From Opitutia bacterium Tous-C4FEB (GTDB taxonomy: Bacteria > Verrucomicrobiota > Verrucomicrobiia > Opitutales > Opitutaceae): DNA of 64,000 nt. The notes below the pieces were generated by a model. The model searched no databases. It saw only the letters and a program-made list of their open reading frames with translations, and was not told where the DNA came from. Where the stretch lies: NCBI GenBank assembly GCA_002304445.1, contig NEVA01000010.1:62001-126000 (forward strand), in the 5' to 3' direction. A program made the position numbers and the translations under genes. Shown piece after piece: positions 36,005 through 44,877 of the stretch. The first letter of the stretch is position 1; every line of letters starts with the position of its first letter.

Positions 36005-36269
36005 AACCAACAAAGTTGCCGTTCTTCGCAAAAAATCAATCCGCCTCCGGTTCCGTCGTTGCCCCAAGGTATCCGCAGTGAAAAAACTCAATCTTTCTGC
36101 GCCAACTCTCATGGCGCAAATGTCCCTACCTGCTACTATTGATCCCAGTTCCCCGCCTCGTTACGACCGACGTATCCGCCATGCCCACCCGCTTGCGTTC
36201 AAGCTTTCGCATCACGCCAGCCCTTTGCGGGTTTTCTGCGGCCTGTGCGCGAACCTCTGCCTGCAATAG

Positions 36270-36602
36270 GAAACCGACTCGAACCGCGCCAACCTCGACT
36301 ACATCCTCGCGCCGATCATCACCCCCAGCGAAGAGATCCAAGAAGCCTACAAACTCGGCACGATTAACACCCAAGACGGCCGCGTTCTCACCGGCAACGT
36401 CGTCGCCGAAGACGATCAAAAACTCACCCTCCGCCTCGTCGGCCAAGATACGATCATCGCCAAATCCGCGATCCTCTCCCGCGAAACCTCGCCCGTTTCG
36501 ATGATGCCCGAAGGCCTCCTCAAAAATTTCCCGAGCGACGACATCCGCGATCTCATCGCCACCTTGAAAACCACGAAACAGGTTCCCGTCTCCCAACCCT
36601 GA
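36270..36602 (+). pseudogene. C-terminal remnant of a PVC-type heme-binding/dehydrogenase protein
   Basis: Frame 3 reads ETDSNRANLDYILAPIITPSEEIQEAYKLGTINTQDGRVLTGNVVAEDDQKLTLRLVGQDTIIAKSAILSRETSPVSMMPEGLLKNFPSDDIRDLIATLKTTKQVPVSQP*; TAG directly upstream, no start codon at the front. Confidence 0.75.
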
Positions 36603-36628
36603 TCCAATCTGCGTCCACTCCATCCCAC

Positions 36629-39541
36629 ATGAAAATCCCCCTCCTTTGGCTGCTCTTCGTTTCGCTCGCCCTCAAGTGCGGCGCGCAACCCCTCCGCGTG
36701 CTCTACCTCGGCACGCCTGACCGCACGCCGCGCATGAATGCCCACGTCCTCATGCGCGACCTCGGCCGTGACGCCATCTGGTTCGACTACGTTTACGATC
36801 CCGCCGCCGCCACGCCGGCTTTCGTCGCCAAATTCGACCTCATCGTCCTCGACGCCCCCGCCGACACCTACACCAAAGCCCTCGCCGCCATGCCCGCGAC
36901 GAACGTGCTCGCCGCCGCCACCCTCGGAGATTCCGCCGCCGAAGGCTTTGCCCTCGCCGCAAAAGCCAAACTCCTCGCCGCCCTCAGCCCCGCCCGCATC
37001 GCCGGCTGGAAAAAATTTCTCGCCCAACGCGAGCCGGAGAAACGCGAGGCCCGCCCCACCATCGCCAACTACGAAAAGCGCCCCGAGCCCGTCACGTTTC
37101 AGTTTCCCTTCGAGGTCAAAGGCAGCGTCGAGCGCACCCAAGTCGCGCCCGATCTTCGCCTCGTGCTCTTCGCCGGCGAACCCGACATCGCGAAGCCGAT
37201 CTGGATGGTCTGGGACGAACGCGGTCGCGCCTGGATCGCCGAAACCCGCGACTATCCGCACGACGTGAAGCCCGACGGCTTGGGCAACGACAGCATCAAG
37301 ATCTGCGAAGACACCGACGGCGACGGCCGCGCCGACAAGTTCACCGTCTTTGCCGACCGCCTCAATATCCCCACCGGTTTCACCTTCGCCAATGGCGGCA
37401 TCGTCGTCGCCCAATCCCCGCGCTTCCTCTTTCTCAAAGACACCAACGGCGACGATAAAGCCGATGTCCGCACCGAGATCATGACCGGCTGGGGCATCAA
37501 CGACACCCACGCGCAGGCCAACAATCTCCACTACGGTTTGGACAACTGGCTCTACGGTGCCGTCGGCTACTCCGGCTTCAAAGGCACCGTCGGCGGCGTC
37601 GAAAAACAATTCGCCCAAGGCACCTACCGCTTCAAAGCCGACGGCTCCGCCCTCGAGTTTCTCCATCAGTTCACCAACAACACCTGGGCGCATAGCATCA
37701 ACCAATACGGCGACCAGTTCGGCGGCACCGCCAACAACGCCCCCATCTTCTTCGGCGGCATTCCCGCTACGATCGTGCCGCGCGGCGTACGCGCCATGAC
37801 CGCCAAGCGCATCAACACCGAGGACAAAGACCACACCATCACGCCCAACTTCCGCCAAGTAGACGTCATGGGCGGCTACACCGCCGCCGCCGGCAGCGCT
37901 TTCATCTATTCCGACCAGCTCCCCGCCCGTCTCCAAGGCAAGGCCATGATCTGCGAGCCCACGATGAAGAACATCGCGCTCTTCGACGTCGTGCGCGACG
38001 GCGCCGGCTATGTCGCCAACGACGCGTTCAATCTCGTCGCCAGCAGCGACGAATGGATGTCCCCCGTTTTCGCCGAAGTCGGTCCGGATGGCGCCGTTTG
38101 GTTCTCCGACTGGCAGAACTACATTATCCAACACAACCCCACGCCCAGCGTCGGCCGCGGTGGCTACGACGCAAAAACCGGCGTCGGCGGCGCGCACGAG
38201 AATCCCCTGCGCGACCACGCCCGCGGACGCATCTACCGCGTCGTCTGGAACCAGGCCAAGCCCGCCAAGCTCACGTCGCTCGCCGGCGCCACCACCGCCC
38301 AACTCGTCGCGGCCCTCGGCGACAGCACGCAATTCTGGCGTCTCACCGCCCAACGCCTCCTCGTCGAAGGCAACCACACCGAAGCCGCCCCCGCCCTCAA
38401 GCAGGCCGTCGCCACCGCCGCGCCCGTCACCGCGATCCACGCCCTCTGGACGCTCGACGGCCTCGGCCTCCTCGATGAGGCCACGCACCGCGCCGCCCTC
38501 TCCCACTCCGACGCCGCCATCCGCCGCAACGCGACGCGCGCCCTCGGCACCGATGCCCGCGCCGTCGCCCTCTACTTCAGTTCCTCCGTTGTGAGCGATC
38601 CGGATCCGCTCACCCGTCTCGCGGCCCTCGTGAAACTCGCCGAGTTTTCCGAGACCAAACAAATCCAATCCGTCGTCGCGAGCCTCGTGCGCAACCCCGC
38701 GAATCAGTCCGACGAATGGCTCCGCGAAGCGACCCGCATTCTCGGCCGGATCCACGGCGCCGCCCTCTACCGGAACGGCGAGAATCTCATCGCCGGCTCC
38801 GGCTTCGAAACCTTCGGCGCCGACGGCCTCCCCACCGGCTGGCAACGCCGCGATACCGGCACCCGCGAGGGCAACAAAACCGCCGCTTGGACCGCCGCGA
38901 ATGGCGAGAAAGAGGCTCGCAGCGGCCGGCAAGCCGTCCGTCTCACCGCCCCCGCCGACTGCGACACAACGCTCAACACCGACGTCGCGGTCAAACCCAA
39001 CACCCAGTATCGCCTGGCCGGCTGGGTGAAGACCAAAAATCTCTCCGGCCGCATCACCCTCGGCGAAGTCTCCAGCAAAGCCGAGACCGAGATCGTGCGC
39101 CGCCGCGACTCTGACTGGGCCGAGATCGAGACCGACTTCAACAGCGGCGACCGCACCCAGGCCGGCATCCGCCTTGTCGTCTCCGGCCGCGGTGAAGTCC
39201 TGCTCGACGACGTGCGCCTCACCGAACTCATCCCGCTCGACGACCCCAACAAAGTCATCGTCGCCGACGCCATCCGCGGCGGGCAGCTCTTCCACAAACA
39301 CCCCGCCGCCTGCGTCCTCTGTCATGCCGTCAAAGGCCAAGGCAGCAACGTCGGTCCCGCGCTCGACGGCCTCGCCTCCCGCAGCACCCCCGCCTCCATC
39401 CGCGAAAGCCTGCTCGAACCGAGCAAGGTCATCGCGAAAGGCTACGAGCAATACACCATCTCCCCCATGCCCCCGATGGGCATCATCTTCAGCCCGCAGG
39501 AAATCTCCGACATCGAAGCCTACCTCCAAACTCTCAAGTAA
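36629..39541 (+). CDS. PVC-type membrane-bound dehydrogenase/beta-propeller protein with CBM-like region and C-terminal CxxCH heme-binding domain
   Basis: VFAGEPDIAKPIWMVWDERGRAWIAETRDYPHDVKPDGLGNDSIKICEDTDGDGRADKFTVFADRLNIPTGFTF; AACVLCHAVKGQGSNVGPALDGLASRSTPASIRESLLEPSKVI. Confidence 0.9.
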   Translation: MKIPLLWLLFVSLALKCGAQPLRVLYLGTPDRTPRMNAHVLMRDLGRDAIWFDYVYDPAAATPAFVAKFDLIVLDAPADTYTKALAAMPATNVLAAATLGDSAAEGFALAAKAKLLAALSPARIAGWKKFLAQREPEKREARPTIANYEKRPEPVTFQFPFEVKGSVERTQVAPDLRLVLFAGEPDIAKPIWMVWDERGRAWIAETRDYPHDVKPDGLGNDSIKICEDTDGDGRADKFTVFADRLNIPTGFTFANGGIVVAQSPRFLFLKDTNGDDKADVRTEIMTGWGINDTHAQANNLHYGLDNWLYGAVGYSGFKGTVGGVEKQFAQGTYRFKADGSALEFLHQFTNNTWAHSINQYGDQFGGTANNAPIFFGGIPATIVPRGVRAMTAKRINTEDKDHTITPNFRQVDVMGGYTAAAGSAFIYSDQLPARLQGKAMICEPTMKNIALFDVVRDGAGYVANDAFNLVASSDEWMSPVFAEVGPDGAVWFSDWQNYIIQHNPTPSVGRGGYDAKTGVGGAHENPLRDHARGRIYRVVWNQAKPAKLTSLAGATTAQLVAALGDSTQFWRLTAQRLLVEGNHTEAAPALKQAVATAAPVTAIHALWTLDGLGLLDEATHRAALSHSDAAIRRNATRALGTDARAVALYFSSSVVSDPDPLTRLAALVKLAEFSETKQIQSVVASLVRNPANQSDEWLREATRILGRIHGAALYRNGENLIAGSGFETFGADGLPTGWQRRDTGTREGNKTAAWTAANGEKEARSGRQAVRLTAPADCDTTLNTDVAVKPNTQYRLAGWVKTKNLSGRITLGEVSSKAETEIVRRRDSDWAEIETDFNSGDRTQAGIRLVVSGRGEVLLDDVRLTELIPLDDPNKVIVADAIRGGQLFHKHPAACVLCHAVKGQGSNVGPALDGLASRSTPASIRESLLEPSKVIAKGYEQYTISPMPPMGIIFSPQEISDIEAYLQTLK

Positions 39542-39556
39542 CCTGCACCCATTCCC

Positions 39557-40681
39557 ATGAGCAAAAAAATCAACATCGCCATCATCGGTCTCGGTTTCGG
39601 CGCCGAATTCATTCCGATCTTTCAAGCCCATCCCGACGCCAATCTCGTCGCCGTTTGCCAACGCGACCCCAAAAAACTGAAAGCCATCCAAGAGGCCTTC
39701 GGCATTCCCAAAGGCTACACCGATTACGACGAACTCCTCCGCGATCCGGAGATCGACGCCGTCCACATCAACACCCCGATTCCCGACCACGCCGAGCAGT
39801 CCATCAAGGCCCTCAAAGCCGGCAAACACGTCGCCTGCACGGTGCCGATGGCCACTTCGATCGCCGACTGCAAACGCATCGTCGATCTCACGAAAAAAAC
39901 CGGCCTGAAATACATGATGATGGAGACGGTCGTTTACGCCCGCGAGTATCTCTTCGTCAAAGAACTCTACGACAAGGGCGAGCTCGGCAAAATCCAGTTT
40001 CTCCAGGCGAGTCACCAACAAGACATGGACGGTTGGCCGAACTATTGGCCCGGCCTCCCGCCGATGTGGTATGCCACGCACTGCGTCGGCCCCATGCTCG
40101 CACTCACCAACGCCACCGCGGAGTACGTCTCGTGCTTCGGTTCCGGCACCGTCCGCAAGGAACTCGTTAAACACTACGGCTCGCCCTTCGCCGTCGAGAC
40201 CGCACACATCAAATTCAAAGACTCCGATCTCACCGCCCGCATCATCCGCTCCCTCTTCGACACCGCCCGTCAATACCGCGAGAGCATCGATGTCTACGGC
40301 ACCAAGAAATCCTTCGAGTGGTCGCTCATCGAGCACGAGCCGCACGTTCTCCACACCGCCAAGCTCGCCGAGCACAAGATTCCAAAAAAAATCACCGTGC
40401 CCGACTACGCCAAGCGCCTGCCGAAAGGCATTCAGCAGTTCACCACCAAGGGCGTCTACGACCTCGGCAAGAAGACGCACCTCAGCTTCACGCAGGGCGC
40501 GGGGCACGGCGGGTCACATCCTCACCTCGCGCACGAGTTCCTCCGCGCGCTCGTCGAGGAGCGCGACCCCATGCCGAATGCCGTGCAGTCCGCCAACTGG
40601 ACCTGCGTCGGCCTGTGCGCCCACGAATCCGCCCTCGCCGGCGGCAAGATCGTGAAGCTCCCCGCCTTCACGCAGGGCTGA
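39557..40681 (+). CDS. Gfo/Idh/MocA family oxidoreductase
   Basis: KINIAIIGLGFGAEFIPIFQAHPDANLVAVCQRD; AGKHVACTVPMATS. Confidence 0.94.
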   Translation: MSKKINIAIIGLGFGAEFIPIFQAHPDANLVAVCQRDPKKLKAIQEAFGIPKGYTDYDELLRDPEIDAVHINTPIPDHAEQSIKALKAGKHVACTVPMATSIADCKRIVDLTKKTGLKYMMMETVVYAREYLFVKELYDKGELGKIQFLQASHQQDMDGWPNYWPGLPPMWYATHCVGPMLALTNATAEYVSCFGSGTVRKELVKHYGSPFAVETAHIKFKDSDLTARIIRSLFDTARQYRESIDVYGTKKSFEWSLIEHEPHVLHTAKLAEHKIPKKITVPDYAKRLPKGIQQFTTKGVYDLGKKTHLSFTQGAGHGGSHPHLAHEFLRALVEERDPMPNAVQSANWTCVGLCAHESALAGGKIVKLPAFTQG

Positions 40682-40692
40682 CCGCTCGGAAG

Positions 40693-40875
40693 GTAGGAGC
40701 TCGCTTGCGAGCGATTCCGAGATTTAAAACTCCGTCGTAGGAGCGATTCCGAGATTTAAAACTCCGTCGTAGGAGCTCGCTTGCGAGCGATTCCGAGATT
40801 TAAAACTCCGTCGTAGGAGCTCGCTTGCGGGCAATTTTCGATTTTTCAATCCATCGCACGCGAGCGCGCTCCTAC
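40693..40875. repeat. REP cluster upstream of the RAYT gene: tandem 44-bp units plus one inverted copy
   Basis: GTAGGAGCTCGCTTGCGAGCGATTCCGAGATTTAAAACTCCGTC at 40693 and 40769; 32-bp deleted version at 40737; partial at 40813; inverted ATCGCACGCGAGCGCGCTCCTAC at 40853. Confidence 0.93.
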
Positions 40876-40885
40876 ACTCCGAGCC

Positions 40886-41404
40886 ATGCGCGATCCGACC
40901 AAAGGCCACGCCGCCCTGCGCCGTGGCCGCGTCTCGATTCCGCACGCCGAGTATTTCCTCACCGTCTGCACCGACGAAAAACACCCCGGCCTCTCTTCGC
41001 CGGCCGCAGCGCCCGCCATTCTCGCCGAATTACGCGCAATGGATGCCGACCTCACGTGGCAGCTCCGCTGCGCCGTGGTGATGCCCGATCACGTCCACGC
41101 GCTCATCGTCCTCGGCGAGCGCCTTACGCTCGGCCAATCCGTCGGCCGTCTTAAAGCGAAGACCAAGTCTTCGCTCCTCGGTGCCGCCTTACCCGTCGCT
41201 TGGGAACGGGATTTCTACGACCACCACGTGCGCCCCGGGGAGGATCGCTCAGCGATTTTTCGCTACATCTTTCTCAACCCCGATCGCGCCGGACTCTGCG
41301 CCTCCGGCGGCCGCTGGCCGTGGTGTTTCTGCCGCGAAGCAGACTGGTCATGGTTCAAAGGAGAGCTCAATGCCGAGAGCCCCAACCCAGAGTGGCTGCT
41401 CTAA
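40886..41404 (+). mobile_element. REP-associated tyrosine transposase (RAYT; IS200/Y1_Tnp-like)
   Basis: HUH motif VMPDHVHALIVLGE; YFLTVCT; WERDFYDHHVRPGEDRSAIFRYIFLNPDRAGL; flanked by REPs on both sides. Confidence 0.93.
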
Positions 41405-41405
41405 G

Positions 41406-41586
41406 GTAGGAGCCCGCTTGCGGGCGATTCCCTCCGCCCATTTCCCCAATTGTAGAAGTGCGCTCGCGCGCGATTTCCCGCGTCAATTTTTCCGAGTGTA
41501 GGAGCCCGCTTGCGGGCGATTTCAGGCAATCCGCCGGCATTCCCCGCCCCACGCCCTCAAACCATCGCCCGCAAGCGGGCTCCTAC
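41406..41586. repeat. REP cluster downstream of the RAYT gene
   Basis: GTAGGAGCCCGCTTGCGGGCGATT at 41406 and 41498; variant GTAGAAGTGCGCTCGCGCGCGATTT at 41452; inverted ATCGCCCGCAAGCGGGCTCCTAC at 41564. Confidence 0.93.
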
Positions 41587-41641
41587 CTTTCGGCCTCGTG
41601 GCTTGCCCAATCATCACCTCCAAGCAGGATCATATTCATCC

Positions 41642-42628
41642 ATGATCGAAGTCCACAACCTCACCCGCGTCTTTCGCACCTACAAAAAAGTTCCCGGCTT
41701 CTGGGGCGGCGTGAAAGGTCTATTCAAGCGCGAGTTTGAGGAGACCGCCGCCGCCAAAGACATTTCATTCACCATCACCGAGGGCGAATTCGTCGGCTTC
41801 CTCGGGCCCAACGGCGCGGGTAAGACCACCACCCTCAAGATGCTCTCGGGCCTCATCTACCCGACGAGCGGCACCGCCCGCGTGGCCGGTTACGATCCCA
41901 CCAAACGAGAAAACGCGTACCGCCGCCTCTTCGCTCTCGTCCTCGGCCAAAAGAATCAGCTCTGGTGGGACCTGCCCGCGATCGAGTCGTTTACCCTGCT
42001 TCGCGCCATCTACGGTATCCCCGCCGACCAGTTTAAGACCACGCTCGGCGAACTCGTCGATCTCCTCGAGGTCCGCCCCAAACTCAACGTGATGGTCCGG
42101 GAACTCTCCCTCGGCGAGCGCATGAAGATGGAGCTCATCGCCGCACTGCTGCACCGCCCCCGCGTGCTCTTCCTCGACGAACCCACCATCGGCCTCGACG
42201 TCATCTCGCAAAAAAATGTCCGCCAGTTCCTCCGCGAATATAACCGCAAGCACCGCGTCACCATTTTGCTCACGAGCCACTACATGGCCGACATCAAGGA
42301 ACTCTGCGAACGCGTGATCGTGATCCACAAAGGAGCCAAAATCTACGACGGCGCGCTCGATCGCCTCGAGGCTGGCACCGGCACCCGGAAAAAAATCCTC
42401 ACCTTTCTGCCCGGCGACGCATCCTTCCCTGAGACTTGGACTTCGAAACATGGCGAAACCAAGCGCGACGCCACCACGGGCAAGTTCACCGTCTGCACCC
42501 CGAGCGACACGATCGTGGCCGTCTCCCAAGAAATTCTCAGCACCGGCCCAGTCGCCGACATTACCATCGAAGACGTCCCGCTCGAAGACATCATCGCCGA
42601 ACTCTTCGCCACCGGCACCGCCCGGTAA
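41642..42628 (+). CDS. ABC-2 type transporter ATP-binding protein
   Basis: Walker A FLGPNGAGKTTTLKMLSG; ELSLGERMKMELIAALLHRPRVLFLDEPTIGLD; QKNQLWWDLPAIESF. Confidence 0.95.
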   Translation: MIEVHNLTRVFRTYKKVPGFWGGVKGLFKREFEETAAAKDISFTITEGEFVGFLGPNGAGKTTTLKMLSGLIYPTSGTARVAGYDPTKRENAYRRLFALVLGQKNQLWWDLPAIESFTLLRAIYGIPADQFKTTLGELVDLLEVRPKLNVMVRELSLGERMKMELIAALLHRPRVLFLDEPTIGLDVISQKNVRQFLREYNRKHRVTILLTSHYMADIKELCERVIVIHKGAKIYDGALDRLEAGTGTRKKILTFLPGDASFPETWTSKHGETKRDATTGKFTVCTPSDTIVAVSQEILSTGPVADITIEDVPLEDIIAELFATGTAR

Positions 42629-42648
42629 TTACGCCGGCGTCCTTTATT

Positions 42649-42671
42649 GTAGGAGCCCGTTTACACGCGAT
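42649..42671 (+). repeat. Degenerate REP-like copy
   Basis: GTAGGAGCCCGTTTACACGCGAT. Confidence 0.55.
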
Positions 42672-43136
42672 CAATCGCTCAGTAGCTCCCGCATGATCGC
42701 TTCACTCCTTTCGGGTGCTCTGCGGAGCGCTCCGGCTGCAAGCGCCGCGTTCACCTTGGCCGCGTCCAGTTCGCTCGGTGGACCGACGCGCTTCCGGGAA
42801 GCTCCGTTCCCGCGAGGCATAGACCACACACTCGGTTCCGCTTAGCCCACCCGTTCAGGCGCCCGTCTTAAAACCCTCTAGCGCCAATGGGATGATTTGA
42901 ATATCCAAGACTGGCTGCGCGTCGGCTAACCAAAACAATCCACCACCAGGATCAATGCTCGGGCCAGCACACCGACGGCGATTAAGATTTACCCTAGCCG
43001 CGATAAAGGTGGCGAGTTTCTCCACGAACTAAAGGGTTTGAGACTCGCAGCATTTGCGGTGGACAGCGTAGCTTTGCCCCAGTCAAGAAATCGAACCGGC
43101 AATCATTTACCGATTACGCCCCCGCCCGTCCCTCAC

Positions 43137-44426
43137 ATGTCTTTCATCATCCTCGCTCTCTTCGCTGCCGTACTCGGCGCTGTCATCACCTGGTTTTTCT
43201 GGCACGGGCGCGCCGCCACCCTCATCGAGCGCGCCCGCGCCCTCAATGAAGAGAACCTCCGGCTCACCAACGAGGTCACCACCCTTCGCACTGAGCTCCA
43301 GCAGCTCTCCACTCTCAACACCCAGCGCGCCACCGAACTCACCGCCGAACGCTCCGCTCACGAACGTCTCGTGGCCGAGTTCAAAGCGCTTTCAGCCGAC
43401 GCCCTTCGCGCCAACCGCGCCGATTTCCTCGAGCAGGCCCAGCAAACCTTCGCCCAGCTCCAAACCCAGTCCGCCGGCGACCTCGAAAAACGCCAGATCG
43501 CCATCGACGCCCTCGTCAAACCCCTCCGCGAATCCCTTGAAAAAGTGGACGGCAAGATCGCCGAAATCGAAAAGGCCCGCGCCACCGCTTACGGCGCGCT
43601 CGGCGAGCAACTCAAGACCCTCGGCACCGCCCAGCTTCAACTCCAGGCCGAGGCCAGCAAGCTCTCGACCGCCTTGCGCTCAACGTCGTTCGCCGGCAGC
43701 TGGGGCGAACTCCAACTGCGCCGGGTCGTTGAAATGGCCGACATGCTTCCCTACTGCGATTTTTCCGAACAGGAAACCTCCGCTGCCGGCGGCTTCCGCG
43801 CCGATCTCGTCGTCCGTCTCCCCGGCGGCCAACGCATCGTCGTCGATGCCAAGGCACCGCTCGAGTCCTACCGCGCCGCCGTCGATGCCACCGACGAAGC
43901 CACCCGCGCCGCCCGCCTCGCCGAACATGCCCAGAAAGTCCGGGGCCACATCGACGCCCTCGGCGCCAAAAATTACTGGGAGCAGTTTCAACCTGCCCCC
44001 GAGTTCGTCGTCCTCTTTCTCCCCGGCGACCACTTTCTCACCGCCGCGCTCACCGCCGATTCCAGTCTCATGGACAGGGCTCTCACCCGCCGCGTCCTGC
44101 TCGCGACGCCCACGACCCTCATCGCGTTGCTAAAGGCCGCCGCCTACGGTTGGCGCCAGGAATCTGTTTCCAAGAACGCCGACGAGATCAGCGCCCTCGG
44201 TCGCCAACTCTACGATCGCATCACGACCTTCGCCGACCATTTGGAAAAAGTCGGCCGCGGCCTTGATGCGGCCGTCAAAGGCTACAACACCGCCATCGGC
44301 TCCTTCGAAGGCGCCCTCCTGCCCGGCGCGCGAAAATTTGCCGAACTCGGCGCCAAGGGCACCAAAGAACTCACCGCACCGTCCGCCATCGAGACCGCCG
44401 CCCGCGACCTCACCAAACGCGCATGA
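43137..44426 (+). CDS. rmuC: DNA recombination protein RmuC family
   Basis: N-terminal TM and coiled coil; RSTSFAGSWGELQLRRVVEMADM; VVDAKAPLESYRAA; KNYWEQFQPAPEFVVLFLPGDHFLTAAL. Confidence 0.95.
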   Translation: MSFIILALFAAVLGAVITWFFWHGRAATLIERARALNEENLRLTNEVTTLRTELQQLSTLNTQRATELTAERSAHERLVAEFKALSADALRANRADFLEQAQQTFAQLQTQSAGDLEKRQIAIDALVKPLRESLEKVDGKIAEIEKARATAYGALGEQLKTLGTAQLQLQAEASKLSTALRSTSFAGSWGELQLRRVVEMADMLPYCDFSEQETSAAGGFRADLVVRLPGGQRIVVDAKAPLESYRAAVDATDEATRAARLAEHAQKVRGHIDALGAKNYWEQFQPAPEFVVLFLPGDHFLTAALTADSSLMDRALTRRVLLATPTTLIALLKAAAYGWRQESVSKNADEISALGRQLYDRITTFADHLEKVGRGLDAAVKGYNTAIGSFEGALLPGARKFAELGAKGTKELTAPSAIETAARDLTKRA

Positions 44427-44815
44427 TTCTACCGGACACCGATACGGCCGCGCCCGACGCGCCCTCGATTCGCGGCACGTGGCAGATGATCCGCGCCGAA
44501 CTCGCCGGCGAGCCCGCCCACGCCCTCGTGGTCGAGCATACCACCCTTGAGATCACCGGGGACCGCTACTTCGTCCGCTACGACCGCGAGGTCGCCGACC
44601 GTGGGCGCATCTCCTTTGTTTCCGGCGAACCGCATTCGACCCTCACCTTGCGGGGGACGGAGGGCCCAAACGCCGGCCGCTCCATTCCGGCCATCTATCA
44701 AGTCCGCGGTGATCTTCTCCGCATCTGCTACGGCCTCGACGGTGAACCTCCGGCCGCCTTCACCAGCCCGCCCGGATCACCCCGGTATCTCGCCACCTAC
44801 CGCCGGAAGAAGTAG
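44423..44815 (+). CDS. TIGR03067-like domain protein
   Basis: IRGTWQMIRAELAGEP...YQVRGDLLRICYG; ATGA overlap with the rmuC stop. Confidence 0.75.
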   Translation: MILPDTDTAAPDAPSIRGTWQMIRAELAGEPAHALVVEHTTLEITGDRYFVRYDREVADRGRISFVSGEPHSTLTLRGTEGPNAGRSIPAIYQVRGDLLRICYGLDGEPPAAFTSPPGSPRYLATYRRKK

Positions 44816-44877
44816 GGCAAAAGGTCTTCGACCTGCCCTCCACGTTTCACGCCTCATCCCCACGCGCGTCACCCGTG

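Noticed and set aside
36139-36504. 121-aa plus ORF upstream of the PVC gene
   Set aside because: Frame 1 low-complexity Ser/Pro/Thr translation; the meaningful frame from 36270 is frame 3 (heme-binding remnant).
36416-40507. 1363-aa minus-strand ORF
   Set aside because: Fully antisense to two well-supported genes (PVC dehydrogenase and Gfo/Idh/MocA); composition is Gly/Ala/Asp/Glu-rich as expected from the complement of high-GC coding DNA.
40693-41586. Possible CRISPR array because of regularly repeated sequence
   Set aside because: Units are tandem with no variable spacers, occur in both orientations and are short palindromes beside a RAYT; no cas genes.
42629-43136. Possible small gene(s) between the ABC ATPase and rmuC
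   Set aside because: Only fragments (for example IKIYPSRDKGGEFLHELKGLRLAAFAVDSVAL) without start, length or family motifs I could recognise; left as unassigned DNA.
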